The notes: generated from the letters alone by a model not told the origin. Shown: positions 47,391 to 57,610, counted from the stretch's first letter. The stretch: DNA of 64,000 bases from Algibacter sp. L1A34 (GCF_009796805.1 NZ_CP047029.1:2366501-2430500); one strand, 5' to 3'. A program made the numbers and translations.

Positions 47391-47394
47391 AATT

Positions 47395-47910
47395 CTAGTT
47401 TTTAATTATAGTTAATGTTTCAAATATGATGATGGTGTTTTTTAAGAGTTCTCTTTTTACACTGAAGTCAAAAAGGGGAGTAAGTAATGAGTCTGTTCTA
47501 CTTTCCAAATAAACGATACCCTCCAATTGCCTAAAATTATTTCCTGTATTCATATATGAAAACTTTAAGTCATTTGAATTTAACGTTTTAATAAAAATGG
47601 TTTTTACATTTGCTTTTTCAATATATTCAGTGATGTTTTTTTTCTTTGCACCTGGGCCTATTTCATACGAAATTAAGAGATGTTGGTCCGGACGCGATAC
47701 TTCAAAAAACTCAGTATCATCGCCCTCTCCAAATTTTATATTGTAAACATCTGGAACAGTTATGCGATAATGTTGAAGAACCGTAATCGTGGTATCCTGT
47801 TTATTTATAGCCATTTCTTTGCTTTCTTTTTTTAGGAACGAACTTCCTCCACATTCGGTAAAACTCAAAAACAGTCCTACAAAGTAGGTTAATAGCAAGT
47901 ATGATTTCAT
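47395..47910 (-). CDS. Putative lipoprotein of unknown function
   Basis: A 171-residue protein starting MKSYLLLTYFVGLFLS and continuing FTECGG, a signal with a possible lipid-modified Cys. The rest is a compact alpha/beta domain I do not recognise. The Met at 47910 begins the signal sequence; the frame is open upstream without other support. It ends 4 bases before the metalloprotease start, so the two are one operon. Confidence 0.65.
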   Translation of the reverse strand: MKSYLLLTYFVGLFLSFTECGGSSFLKKESKEMAINKQDTTITVLQHYRITVPDVYNIKFGEGDDTEFFEVSRPDQHLLISYEIGPGAKKKNITEYIEKANVKTIFIKTLNSNDLKFSYMNTGNNFRQLEGIVYLESRTDSLLTPLFDFSVKRELLKNTIIIFETLTIIKN

Positions 47911-48017
47911 TAGGTGAATGATTTGTTTAATACAAGAGTAATCTTTAAAACATCTATATAAAAGAGTGTAAAACCTATATTTGAAGAGGGGTTTTACCCT
48001 TTTTTTATTTAAATGGC

Positions 48018-48450
48018 AATCCACGAGAATCGTCTAAAATTTTTTATTACGTACATTTTATCAAATACGTGATTTTTAATAATAGCAAAAAGGTTAGCTT
48101 TTATTTTGGCGTTGGCAAGCGTTGGATAATTGTGTGTAAAATAAATTGCCAGAGCAATTTGATTTTATAAAACAATCGAGCGCTTGGTAGCTGCTATTTT
48201 ACATAACGGCTAATTATAGATACAAATGTTTTTTAAACGCTGCGAAGCAAAACCGATCACTATTTTTCTCATATATTATATTTGTACTATAATGTTCTGC
48301 GTTATGTAACTTGAGCTTTGGTTAAAAGCGAAAGTTCCTCTTAAGTTTCTTGAAAAAATTTATCCTAAAATGTTTCTTCTACAATGTTAATGGAACACTT
48401 TTTATGCGACGACGTAGGAGGGAAGCATAATGTGTGTGGAATGACAAATA
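48018..48450. repeat. Non-coding repeats R1 and R2, copy B
   Basis: This fills the 586-base divergent gap between the lipoprotein and the metal-resistance operon. 48018-48125 matches 58045-58155 (CCACGAGAATCGTCTAAAA...), 48110-48240 is the R1 core, and 48280-48450 is R2. The R1 stem near CGCT/AGCT is mismatched in this copy. A TATATTTG -7 box occurs at the R1-R2 border. 47911-48017 shows nothing else clear. Confidence 0.8.
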
Positions 48451-48454
48451 TACC

Positions 48455-48491
48455 TTTGCACGACCATTGCATTAAATAATTTATATATTTG
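48455..48491 (+). promoter_or_regulatory. Fur-type operator and promoter of metal operon
   Basis: The inverted repeat TTTGCA-N7-TGCATT (48455-48473) is almost identical to AATGCA-N7-TGCATT at 54890-54908 (shared core TGCACnnCCATTGCATT). It overlaps a TACCTTTG box (48451-48458) and sits where the -33 of the next -7 box, TATATTTG (48484-48491), should be. The start codon is at 48497, so the second box would give a very short leader, while the first fits better. Likely site of the Fur-family protein of this operon. Confidence 0.65.
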
Positions 48492-48496
48492 CTACA

Positions 48497-48805
48497 ATGA
48501 AATATTTAGCATTCATATTATCAATTTACATCTTCGTACTTAATTTAGCACCTTGTGCAGATTATATACCGACTAATGATGATGCTAAAACTGAAATATC
48601 TCAAGCTACGGACGAACATCATCACCAAGATTCAGATTCTTGTTCACCTTTTTGTATTTGTCAATGTTGCCATATTAGTGCTACACATTTTCAATTTGCA
48701 GATTTAAAGCTTGATTTTCCTTATATTTCTACTCAAGATTTTCTTTACTTAAACGGTACAGAAAAAGATTTTACTACTTCCATTTTACAGCCACCAAGGG
48801 CATAA
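48497..48805 (+). CDS. Small exported His/Cys-rich protein (DUF6660-like)
   Basis: A 102-residue protein with a signal peptide (MKYLAFILSIYIFVLNLAPCAD), a His-rich stretch (DEHHHQDSD, about 39-47) and the Cys cluster CSPFCICQCC (about 49-58). That composition suggests metal binding outside the inner membrane. Proteins like this (DUF6660) usually precede CzcA-type pump genes in Flavobacteriia (from memory), and it does so here. Confidence 0.75.
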   Translation: MKYLAFILSIYIFVLNLAPCADYIPTNDDAKTEISQATDEHHHQDSDSCSPFCICQCCHISATHFQFADLKLDFPYISTQDFLYLNGTEKDFTTSILQPPRA

Positions 48806-48927
48806 TTCAGTTTTTTAAAGGATAACTATATCCAATTTCGAGCCTATATGGTTCTTTTCATTTCGTGTAATTCTATTTCTTATAGCAGAATTGTATCGAA
48901 AAGTTTAACTGAATTAAAATATTTTCT

Positions 48928-51900
48928 ATGATTAATAAAATCATTGATTTTTCAATCAATAACAAATTCATTATTGGTTTGCTAACGCTTACCATTGTTG
49001 GAGCAGGTATTTGGAGTATGACCCAAGTACCAATCGATGCTGTTCCAGATATTACCAATAATCAAGTACAAGTCATTACGCAAGCACCCAATTTAGGTAC
49101 AGAGGACATTGAGCAATTTGTTACGTATCCTGTGGAAGTCGCAATGAGTAACTTACCTGATGTAAAGGAAATCCGTTCCATTTCTCGTTTTGGCTTATCT
49201 GTGGTTACTATAGTTTTTGACGATGATATGGGAACTTATCTACCGCGTCAGTTAGTAGCTGAAAAACTAAACGAAGTCAAAGAACAAATTCCGAGTGGTT
49301 TTGGAGAGCCAACTATGGGTCCAATTTCTTCTGGATTAGGAGAAATTTATCAATACACACTTAAAGTAAAACCAGAGTATAAAGACAAATATTCGGTTAC
49401 TGATTTGCGCACAATGCAAGATTGGATTGTACAGCGTCAAATGGCTATGGTAGAAGGTGTTGTTGAAGTAAACGCAATAGGTGGAAAAATTAAACAGTAC
49501 GAAGTTGCTGTTGACCCAAACGAACTAAAAGCTATTGGTTTAACAATTACCGATGTTTTTGAAGCACTTGAGGCTAACAATCAAAATACAGGTGGTGCAT
49601 ACATTGAAAAGAACCATCAAGCCAATTTTATTCGTGGCGAAGGCTTGGTGCGTAGTTTAGATGATATTAAAAAGATTACGGTTAAAAACACAAACAATAT
49701 TCCAATTACCGTTGGCGACATTGCTAAGGTACAATTTGGTGCAGCTATTCGTTATGGCGCTTTAACCCAAGATGGAGAAGGCGAAGTAGTTGGTGGATTG
49801 GTTATGATGCTTAAAGGCGCTAATTCAAACGATGTTATTGAGAATGTAAAAGTGCGAATGGCTCAAATTGAAAAATCATTGCCAGAAGGAGTCATTATCG
49901 AACCTTTGTTAGACCGAAGTAAATTAATAGCAGAAACAACTTCAACAGTCGCTACCAATCTAATTGAAGGTGCATTAATAGTAATATTTGTTCTTATTTT
50001 CTTATTAGGCAATTGGCGTGGTGGTTTAATAGTAGCTTCAACAATTCCATTATCACTATTATTCGCATTTATACTAATGAATGTATTTGATGTTTGGGCT
50101 AATTTAATGAGCCTGGGAGCAATAGATTTCGGAATTATCGTCGATGGTGCTGTGATTATTGTAGAAAGTACCGTTTTCCTAATTGCTTCGCAAGTTCTAA
50201 AGAAAAGGAAATTGACATCCAAAGAGCGTGATGGTGTTGCAGCAAATGCCTCAAAAAAAATGATGAATGCTGCCTTTTTCGGCCAGCTGATTATCCTAAT
50301 TGTATTTCTACCAATATTAGCATTAGAAGGTATTGAAGGAAAAATGTTCAAACCAATGGCATTGACTTTCATTTTTGCAATGATTGGTGCAATGGTACTT
50401 TGTTTGACGTATGTACCAATGATGTCTGCACTTATTTTAAGAGCACCAAAAAATGACAAACAATCATATGGTGATAAATTTGTGCATTGGGTAGAACGTA
50501 AATACCAACCGCTATTAGAAAAAGCCTTAAAGAAAGGAAAATTAATAATTGGTGTTTCTGTTGTATTATTTGGTATTGCAGTTTTTATGTTTACAAGAAT
50601 GGGTGGCGAATTTATTCCACAATTAGATGAAGGTGATATTGCATTTCACGCTATCTTAAAACCCGGTAGCTCACTTACAGAAACGATTGAAACAACTACA
50701 AAAATTGAGCAAATTGTAAAAGCAAAGTTTCCAGAAGTCGAAAAAATTGTAAGTCGAATTGGTGTTGCAGAAATACCAACAGATCCAATGCCAATGGATA
50801 TTGCTGATGTTTTTGTAATACTGAAACCAAAAAGCGAATGGACTACTGTAGAGACAAAAGATGAACTCATTGAAAAAATGAAAGAAGCTGTGGAAATAAT
50901 TCCTGGTGTTAACTATGAATTTACACAACCCATTGAAATGCGTTTTAATGAATTACTTGAAGGTGTTAGAGAAGATATTGCGATTAAACTTTATGGAGAA
51001 GATATAGATCTACTGTCTCAAAAAGCAGAAGAAATATCTAAAATCATTGCTGGTACAGAAGGTATTGGCGATATGAAAGCGGAAGCTACAACAGGTTTGC
51101 CACAAATGACAATTACGTATAACAGAAGTAAATTGGCACAATACGGACTTCAAATAAACACATTAAATCAAATTGTACAATCAGCTTTTGCAGGAGGTAT
51201 AGCAGGAACTATTTTTGAAGGTGAAAAACGATTTGATTTGGTGGTTAGGTTAAGTTCTCATAATCGTAAAGACATAACAGATGTGCAAAATTTGTATATC
51301 AACTTACCTTCTGGTGCACAAATTCCACTTCGCGAAGTAGCAGATGTAAGTTACAAAGGAGGTCCAATGCAAATCAGCAGGGACAATACCAATAGAAGAA
51401 CCTATGTTGGTATCAATGTAAGAGGGCGTGATGTAAAATCATTGGTAACAGAAATAAAATCAAAATTAGATGCACAATTAGAACTGCCTTCTGGTTATTT
51501 CATTCGCTATGGTGGTGCTTTTGAAAATTTAGAACGTGCCAGTAACCGTTTACAAACTGTTGTTCCTATTGCCTTGTTACTCATTTTTGTACTAATTTAT
51601 TTTGCTCTAAAATCGTTATCACAAACGTTGATGATTTACATAGCAATCCCAATGGCAACCATTGGTGGTGTTGTTGCCTTATGGATGCGTGATATGCCTT
51701 TTAGTATTTCGGCAGGTGTTGGTTTTATTGTTTTATTTGGTGTTGCAGTATTAAACGGATTGGTAATGATTAGTGGTCTGAATGAGTTAAAAGAAGAAGG
51801 TGTTACCAATCTAAAAGATAGAATCATTGAAGGTACAAAGCGAAGAATTAGACCAATTATGTTAACCGCTTTTACAGATGTTTTAGGCTTTTTACCTATG

Positions 51901-53262
51901 GCAATTTCAGCATCAGCTGGTGCAGAAGTTCAGCGACCTTTAGCAACCGTTGTAATTGGTGGTTTATTAACGTCTACATTATTAACATTATTCGTTTTAC
52001 CTATATTATATCATTGGGTAGAAAACAAATCATTCAATTTTAGAGCAGGCAAAAAAGTAATTACAGTTACTGCTATGGTAGCTTTTATGTTTTTGTTGCC
52101 AATTACAGGAAACGCACAACAAATAAACGATTCGTTACCTAATATTTCAATGCAAGAAGCTGTGAAATTGGCTAAAGAAAACTATCCAAGTTTAAAACAA
52201 CAACAGCTTGAAATTGATAAGCAACAACAATTAAAAGGAACTGCTTTCGATTTTGGTACTACCCAAATTTTTACGGGTGGCGAAGAAATCAACAATGGTA
52301 CAGGTATTTATACAACTATAGGTATTGGTCAATCAAATATAGACGTGTTTGGTATTTCACCAAAGAGAAAATTACAGGAGCAACGTATTCAGTTAGCCCA
52401 AAAAGCCTTTCAGCTTTCAGAATTAGCTTTAGAATTGGAAGTAAAAAAAGCTTGGGCAAATGCCTTACAGAGTAAAAGGAATTATAATTTATACAAAGAG
52501 TTAGATTCTATTTATACCAACTTTGAAAAATCAGTTGCATTAAATTATGAAGTCGAAGCAATTTCACGTTTAGAATATTCGGCTGCCAAAAATCAAGCCT
52601 TACAAATTCAGAATAAATTTATGCAATCAAAAAGTGACTATGTTATTGCATTACAACAGTTAAACCTTTGGTTGGTTTCAGATGGATTTTTTACGGTTTC
52701 AGATGAAATTAATATTGAGAGCGAATTAAATGTAGATTCCTTCAGTTTAGAAGCACACCCTATATTTACTATTTCTCAACTTCAAGTCACAGAAGCAGAA
52801 ACAAACTATAAAGCTGCTAAAGCCGAAAATTTACCAAAATTCAACCTTCAAGGTGGCTTGCAAAAAGTAAATGGAAATTCTGGATTTTATAGCTATCAGG
52901 CTGGTATTTCCATACCGTTTTTATCAGGTACAACAAAAGCACAAATTAGAACAGCCAAAATTGATAGACAAATTGCCGAATCAAATATGCAGTTCAAACA
53001 AAAGGAAGTACAATCTAAATTTAATCAAGCTAAAGAAAATTACCAAAAATGGAAAACATCTTGGCTGTTCTATAAGAATGAAGTATTACCACTTATTAAA
53101 GAACAAAAAACAGGTGCTTTGTTTGCTTATAGAGAAGGAGAGATTGATTACACAGCGTTTACACAACTTATTAAAGAAGCTATTCAATCGGAACTGGAAG
53201 CACAAACAGCGTTAGCAAACTATTTAGAAAGTATATTTCAATTACAATATTTTAATCAATAA
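48928..53262 (+). CDS. czcA: CzcA-type metal RND pump fused to TolC-type channel
   Basis: A 1444-residue fusion. Residues 1-~1035 are a heavy-metal RND exporter with 12 helices. The motif GAIDFGIIVDGAVIIVES in helix 4 is that of pumps for divalent ions (Zn/Co/Cd/Ni) rather than Cu/Ag. After a second hydrophobic, signal-like stretch (about 1048-1068, ending GNAQQ) comes a TolC/CzcC-like outer-membrane factor (about 1070-1444). The fusion implies a cut after the internal signal, since the two parts belong in different membranes. The same layout occurs in other Bacteroidota (from memory). Confidence 0.92.
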   Translation: MINKIIDFSINNKFIIGLLTLTIVGAGIWSMTQVPIDAVPDITNNQVQVITQAPNLGTEDIEQFVTYPVEVAMSNLPDVKEIRSISRFGLSVVTIVFDDDMGTYLPRQLVAEKLNEVKEQIPSGFGEPTMGPISSGLGEIYQYTLKVKPEYKDKYSVTDLRTMQDWIVQRQMAMVEGVVEVNAIGGKIKQYEVAVDPNELKAIGLTITDVFEALEANNQNTGGAYIEKNHQANFIRGEGLVRSLDDIKKITVKNTNNIPITVGDIAKVQFGAAIRYGALTQDGEGEVVGGLVMMLKGANSNDVIENVKVRMAQIEKSLPEGVIIEPLLDRSKLIAETTSTVATNLIEGALIVIFVLIFLLGNWRGGLIVASTIPLSLLFAFILMNVFDVWANLMSLGAIDFGIIVDGAVIIVESTVFLIASQVLKKRKLTSKERDGVAANASKKMMNAAFFGQLIILIVFLPILALEGIEGKMFKPMALTFIFAMIGAMVLCLTYVPMMSALILRAPKNDKQSYGDKFVHWVERKYQPLLEKALKKGKLIIGVSVVLFGIAVFMFTRMGGEFIPQLDEGDIAFHAILKPGSSLTETIETTTKIEQIVKAKFPEVEKIVSRIGVAEIPTDPMPMDIADVFVILKPKSEWTTVETKDELIEKMKEAVEIIPGVNYEFTQPIEMRFNELLEGVREDIAIKLYGEDIDLLSQKAEEISKIIAGTEGIGDMKAEATTGLPQMTITYNRSKLAQYGLQINTLNQIVQSAFAGGIAGTIFEGEKRFDLVVRLSSHNRKDITDVQNLYINLPSGAQIPLREVADVSYKGGPMQISRDNTNRRTYVGINVRGRDVKSLVTEIKSKLDAQLELPSGYFIRYGGAFENLERASNRLQTVVPIALLLIFVLIYFALKSLSQTLMIYIAIPMATIGGVVALWMRDMPFSISAGVGFIVLFGVAVLNGLVMISGLNELKEEGVTNLKDRIIEGTKRRIRPIMLTAFTDVLGFLPMAISASAGAEVQRPLATVVIGGLLTSTLLTLFVLPILYHWVENKSFNFRAGKKVITVTAMVAFMFLLPITGNAQQINDSLPNISMQEAVKLAKENYPSLKQQQLEIDKQQQLKGTAFDFGTTQIFTGGEEINNGTGIYTTIGIGQSNIDVFGISPKRKLQEQRIQLAQKAFQLSELALELEVKKAWANALQSKRNYNLYKELDSIYTNFEKSVALNYEVEAISRLEYSAAKNQALQIQNKFMQSKSDYVIALQQLNLWLVSDGFFTVSDEINIESELNVDSFSLEAHPIFTISQLQVTEAETNYKAAKAENLPKFNLQGGLQKVNGNSGFYSYQAGISIPFLSGTTKAQIRTAKIDRQIAESNMQFKQKEVQSKFNQAKENYQKWKTSWLFYKNEVLPLIKEQKTGALFAYREGEIDYTAFTQLIKEAIQSELEAQTALANYLESIFQLQYFNQ

Positions 53263-53266
53263 GAAA

Positions 53267-54472
53267 ATGAAAAATAGATTATATAAATTTTTAACCATAA
53301 TAATGTTATCCATTTTTGTTTCTGCTTGCGGAAATAAAGAAAGCCACAAAGCAGGTGATGGTCATTCTAATAACGAAGAACAAAAAACTGAAGAAAAAGA
53401 TGACCATAGCGAAGGCGAAGAAGTGATGCTTTCAGAACAACAGTTTGAAGCCTTAAAAATGAAAATAGACACCATTGCTTCACGCAATATGAGTGGCTAT
53501 GTGGAAGCCAATGGGACTTTAGAAGTGCCACCACAAAACGAAGCTGCCATAACATCAGTAGTTGGTGCTAATGTAGTTTCTATTGAAGTGATTGAAGGAG
53601 ACAAAGTGAATAAAGGTCAAGTAGTGGCATATCTGTCACATCCAAATATTATTCAAATGCAAACCAATTATTTAAATGCGTATAGTGATAGTAATTTTTT
53701 AAAGAAAAATTATGAGCGTCAACAAAAACTTTACAATGCAGGTGTAGGATCTGGCGCAAATTACCAAAAAGCTGAAGCAGAATATGAAGCCTCAAAGGCA
53801 ATGGTTAAGGGATTGGAAGCTCAATTGAGATTATTAAACATTAATTCCTCATCAGTACGAAATGGAACAATTGCTCAAAGTATATCATTACGCAGTCCTA
53901 TTGAAGGCTATGTGCAAACAGTAGAAGTAAAAACAGGACAGTATGTTGAACCACAAACCGAACTCTTTGAAATCGTAAACACACATCACGTTCACGCTGA
54001 TTTAATGGTGTTTGAAAAAGATGTGTATAAAGTTAAGAAAGGTCAAAAAGTAACCTTTAATGTACAAACAATGCAAGATGAAGAATTAATAGCACAAATA
54101 TATTCGGTAAGTAAAACTTTCGAAGACAATCCTAAAGCGGTACACGTACATGCAGAAATTGAGAATAAAAAAGGGATTCTTATTCCTGGAATGTATATTC
54201 AAGGAAAAATTCAAACAGAAAATACGGAAACTATGGCGTTGCCCGAAAGTGCCATAGTAAAAGAAGGCGATAGATTTTTCGTGTTTTCGGCAGAAAGAGA
54301 AAATAATGATTGGAGCTTTAAACCCATTGAAGTTATTTTGAGTGCAAAAGATGGCAATTGGATAGCAGTTCAATTTACTGAAGAACAAGATAAAACCACA
54401 AAATTTGCTTATAATAATGCGTATTATTTAATAGCTGAAATGAAAAAAGGCGAAACAGAACACGAACATTAA
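53267..54472 (+). CDS. czcB: CzcB-type periplasmic adaptor lipoprotein
   Basis: Membrane-fusion partner of the CzcA-type pump. The 401-residue protein has a lipoprotein signal (LSIFVSACG, Cys about residue 21), then a His/Asp/Glu-rich segment (about 26-50) likely to bind metal. The usual barrel-sandwich, hairpin and beta-barrel domains (EANGTLEVPPQNEAAI..., LRSPIEGYVQTVEVKTGQYVE) follow. It starts 4 bases after the pump gene. Confidence 0.92.
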   Translation: MKNRLYKFLTIIMLSIFVSACGNKESHKAGDGHSNNEEQKTEEKDDHSEGEEVMLSEQQFEALKMKIDTIASRNMSGYVEANGTLEVPPQNEAAITSVVGANVVSIEVIEGDKVNKGQVVAYLSHPNIIQMQTNYLNAYSDSNFLKKNYERQQKLYNAGVGSGANYQKAEAEYEASKAMVKGLEAQLRLLNINSSSVRNGTIAQSISLRSPIEGYVQTVEVKTGQYVEPQTELFEIVNTHHVHADLMVFEKDVYKVKKGQKVTFNVQTMQDEELIAQIYSVSKTFEDNPKAVHVHAEIENKKGILIPGMYIQGKIQTENTETMALPESAIVKEGDRFFVFSAERENNDWSFKPIEVILSAKDGNWIAVQFTEEQDKTTKFAYNNAYYLIAEMKKGETEHEH

Positions 54473-54474
54473 TT

Positions 54475-54891
54475 ATGCAAACAATAGAACAATTATTAGG
54501 GTCAAAAAGTATACGAGTTACGGCAATGCGTTTACTTATTTATAAGTTTCTTGCAGAGAAACAAGTAGCAGTAACTTTAAGTGATATCGAAAATGCTTTT
54601 GATAAAGCAGATAGAACGACATTGTATAGAACAGTAAAAACATTTGAGGAAAAAGCGATAGTGCATCAAATAGATGATGGCACAGGAATTACTAAATATG
54701 CTTTGTGTGAAAACGGATGTAATTGCGAGATTGAAACCGATTTGCATTTGCATTTTCATTGCAATAACTGTAATGTAACCATTTGCTTAACAGATCATAA
54801 AATTCCCCAGATTAAAGTGCCAGAAGGCTTCGTTTCAGAAAATGTAAACTTGGTGGTAAAAGGTATTTGTGATAAATGTAGTGGACAATAA
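54475..54891 (+). CDS. Fur-family metal-responsive repressor
   Basis: A 138-residue regulator with an N-terminal winged helix (residues ~1-80; ADRTTLYRTVKTFEEKAIV is the recognition part). The C-terminal dimer domain has His/Cys metal ligands (HLHFHCNNCNVTICL and CDKC). It overlaps the metal operon closely (2 bases after czcB). Two matching operators, before the operon and directly after this gene, fit a repressor that senses the exported metal and controls both pumps. Confidence 0.9.
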   Translation: MQTIEQLLGSKSIRVTAMRLLIYKFLAEKQVAVTLSDIENAFDKADRTTLYRTVKTFEEKAIVHQIDDGTGITKYALCENGCNCEIETDLHLHFHCNNCNVTICLTDHKIPQIKVPEGFVSENVNLVVKGICDKCSGQ

Positions 54892-54908
54892 TGCACTTCC
54901 ATTGCATT
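54890..54908 (+). promoter_or_regulatory. Second Fur-type operator
   Basis: A perfect inverted repeat AATGCA-N7-TGCATT overlaps the end of the Fur-family gene and precedes the methyltransferase-like and P-type ATPase genes. It matches the site at 48455-48473. Confidence 0.65.
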
Positions 54909-54943
54909 GAAATTTAAAGCATTTTTGTATCAAATTAGAAACT

Positions 54944-55528
54944 ATGTTATTATTCGCTTATCTCGTATTATATTTTTTATTAGTCTTTGTATTAAGGTCC
55001 TTATTACTATGGAAAAAAACAGGTATAAACCCATTTACGTTTAATAAAACTGATGATGCTCACGGATTTAATGGCAAGGTATTTACATTTATCTCGTTTT
55101 TGGAATTAATAGTTGTTGGAATCTATGCTTTTAAAAGTGAATGGTATGAATACTTGCTTCCATTTTGGTATTTAGAAAACTCTACTTTACAAAAGATTGG
55201 TTGGGCACTTTTGTTTCTATCGTTAATTGTAGTATGGATTTCTCAAAGCCAAATGGCGAATTCTTGGAGAATTGGGATTGATGAAAATAACAAAACTAAA
55301 TTAGTAACAAATGGAATGTTTTCAATTTCAAGAAACCCAATTTTTCTTGGTATTATGATAGCAAATATCGGATTGTTTTTAGTGATACCAAACACTTTTA
55401 CATTATTAATAATTTCATTATCAACAATTAGTATAAATACCCAAATTAGATTAGAAGAAGAGTTTTTAAAAAGAGAATTCGAGAATAATTATTTAGAGTA
55501 TGCAAAAAAAGTAAGACGTTGGATATAA
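54944..55528 (+). CDS. Isoprenylcysteine-methyltransferase-like membrane protein
   Basis: A 194-residue inner-membrane protein with about five helices and the C-terminal core of the ICMT/PEMT family: LVTNGMFSISRNPIFLGIM (RNP motif, about 126-144) and EEEFLKREFENNYLEYAKKVRRW. Members methylate small molecules or proteins; the substrate is unknown. Its position between a metal regulator and a metal ATPase is common in Flavobacteriia metal operons and suggests a role in metal stress. Confidence 0.82.
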   Translation: MLLFAYLVLYFLLVFVLRSLLLWKKTGINPFTFNKTDDAHGFNGKVFTFISFLELIVVGIYAFKSEWYEYLLPFWYLENSTLQKIGWALLFLSLIVVWISQSQMANSWRIGIDENNKTKLVTNGMFSISRNPIFLGIMIANIGLFLVIPNTFTLLIISLSTISINTQIRLEEEFLKREFENNYLEYAKKVRRWI

Positions 55529-55554
55529 ATATTTCTTATCTAAAGAATTAAATA

Positions 55555-57510
55555 ATGATGAAAAAAAAGAAAATCAATTTAAGAGATTTAAAACCAAATT
55601 CAGAAGAGCAACACAGTCACGATGATGGTCATAATCATAGTGGTAATTCCAGTAATATAAAAGCCTATATTCCAGCAATCATAAGTTTTTCAATGCTTAT
55701 TATTGGTATTTGGTTAGACTATTTTGATGTTACCTTTTTCAAGGATTGGATTCGCATTATATGGTATGGTATTGCTTATTTGCCAGTCGGACTTCCTGTT
55801 GTAAAGGAAGGTTGGGAAAGTATTAAAAAAGGCGATGTGTTTACAGAGTTCTTTTTAATGTCCATTGCAACAATTGGCGCATTCATCATTGGCGAATATC
55901 CTGAAGGTGTTGCAGTAATGTTGTTTTACGCAGTTGGCGAATTATTCCAAAATGCAGCAGTAAACAGAGCAAAAGGAAATATAAAAGCCTTGCTTGATGT
56001 ACGACCTAATGAAGCTTTGGTTTATCGTAACAATGATTATGTATTGGTAAGTCCCGAAACGGTTGAACTTGGCGAAAAAGTGCAAGTACGTGTGGGAGAA
56101 AAAATCCCTTTGGATGGGATTCTACTTTCCGACAAAGGCTCATTCAACACAGCAGCATTAACAGGCGAAAGCAAACCTGATACGATTGCAAAAGGCGAAA
56201 AAGTATTTGCTGGGAGCATTAATTTGGACGGTGTAATTGAAATAGAAACCACCAAAGAATTTAAAGATAGTTCCATTGCAAGAATTTTGGATATGGTACA
56301 GAACGCAACAGCTCGCAAATCTAAAACAGAATTATTCATTAGAAAATTTGCACGTATTTATACGCCAATAGTTGTGTTTTTAGCAATTGGAGTTACGTTT
56401 CTACCATACCTTTTTGTAGATGATTATGTTTTTAGAGATTGGTTATACAGAGCCTTAATTTTCTTGGTGATTTCTTGTCCTTGTGCCTTGGTTATTTCTA
56501 TTCCTTTGGGCTATTTCGGCGGTTTGGGAGCAGCTTCAAAAAATGGAATTTTATTTAAAGGAGCTTCGTTTTTAGATGCAATGACCAAGATAAATACATT
56601 GGTAATGGATAAGACAGGAACAGTTACTAAAGGTGTTTTCAAAATAAAAGAAATCAAAGCAATTGGTTGGGATGAAAAAGAGTTTATGAAGTTCCTGATG
56701 GCTATGGAAGAACAATCAACACATCCAATCGCTAAAGCCATTTTGGAATATAAAGCAGAAGGCGAAGATTATGAAGCTTCCGAAGTGTCTGAAATCGCAG
56801 GCAAAGGTTTAAAAGGTATCGTGAATGGCAAGACTGTTTTAGTTGGTAATAAAGCCCTAATGACAGCCAATAATATTAATGTTTTAGAGGAAACGGAAAC
56901 TATCGTAGAATCTATAGTATTAGTTTCTGTAGACAATTCATTTGCAGGTTATGTTGTCATTGCAGATGAATTAAAAGAAGATGCAAAAGAAACGATTATT
57001 GCGTTACATAAAGTAGGTGTCAAAAATATAATGATGCTCTCTGGCGACAAGGATTCCATTACTCAAAAAGTAGCTTCCGAATTAAAAATCGAAATAGCTA
57101 AAGGCGGTTTATTACCAGAAGACAAGCTAAATGAAGTCGAGCTTTTAAAACAAAACCCAGAAAATAAAATTGCGTTTATTGGTGATGGAATTAATGATGC
57201 GCCAGTTTTAGCAGCAAGTGATGTAGGAATTGCAATGGGTGGTTTAGGAAGTGATGTCGCTATTGAAACAGCAGATGTTATTATTCAAACAGACCAACCT
57301 TCAAAAGTGGTAAAGGCGATTAAAATTAGTCGTTCCACAAGAAAAATCGTTTGGCAAAACATCATTTTAGCATTTGGTGTCAAAGTAATTGTACTGATTT
57401 TAGGAGCAGGTGGTTTAGCTACAATGTGGGAAGCAGTATTTGCAGATGTTGGTGTGGCTTTATTAGCAATCTTAAACGCTGTACGATTACAGAAAATGAC
57501 TTGGAGTTAG
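55555..57510 (+). CDS. P1B-type ATPase for Zn/Cd (ZntA/CadA-like)
   Basis: ATP-driven exporter of divalent metals. The 651-residue protein has a short His-rich N-terminus (EEQHSHDDGHNHSG) in place of a classical HMA domain, and then the TGES phosphatase loop. The transport motif is SCPCAL (about 307-312), the phosphorylation site DKTGT (Asp352), with GDGINDAP (about 543). The late helix region SDVAIETADV fits the Zn/Cd group. Last gene of the metal module, 26 bases after the methyltransferase-like gene. Confidence 0.92.
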   Translation: MMKKKKINLRDLKPNSEEQHSHDDGHNHSGNSSNIKAYIPAIISFSMLIIGIWLDYFDVTFFKDWIRIIWYGIAYLPVGLPVVKEGWESIKKGDVFTEFFLMSIATIGAFIIGEYPEGVAVMLFYAVGELFQNAAVNRAKGNIKALLDVRPNEALVYRNNDYVLVSPETVELGEKVQVRVGEKIPLDGILLSDKGSFNTAALTGESKPDTIAKGEKVFAGSINLDGVIEIETTKEFKDSSIARILDMVQNATARKSKTELFIRKFARIYTPIVVFLAIGVTFLPYLFVDDYVFRDWLYRALIFLVISCPCALVISIPLGYFGGLGAASKNGILFKGASFLDAMTKINTLVMDKTGTVTKGVFKIKEIKAIGWDEKEFMKFLMAMEEQSTHPIAKAILEYKAEGEDYEASEVSEIAGKGLKGIVNGKTVLVGNKALMTANNINVLEETETIVESIVLVSVDNSFAGYVVIADELKEDAKETIIALHKVGVKNIMMLSGDKDSITQKVASELKIEIAKGGLLPEDKLNEVELLKQNPENKIAFIGDGINDAPVLAASDVGIAMGGLGSDVAIETADVIIQTDQPSKVVKAIKISRSTRKIVWQNIILAFGVKVIVLILGAGGLATMWEAVFADVGVALLAILNAVRLQKMTWS

Positions 57511-57610
57511 TACCCAAAACCCTCTGTATTTTGTTATTCCACAAAAAGAAATTATGTGGGTTTAAGTTAAATGTTTTTTATTATTTTATGTAAAATAGAA
57601 CCTCGATGTT

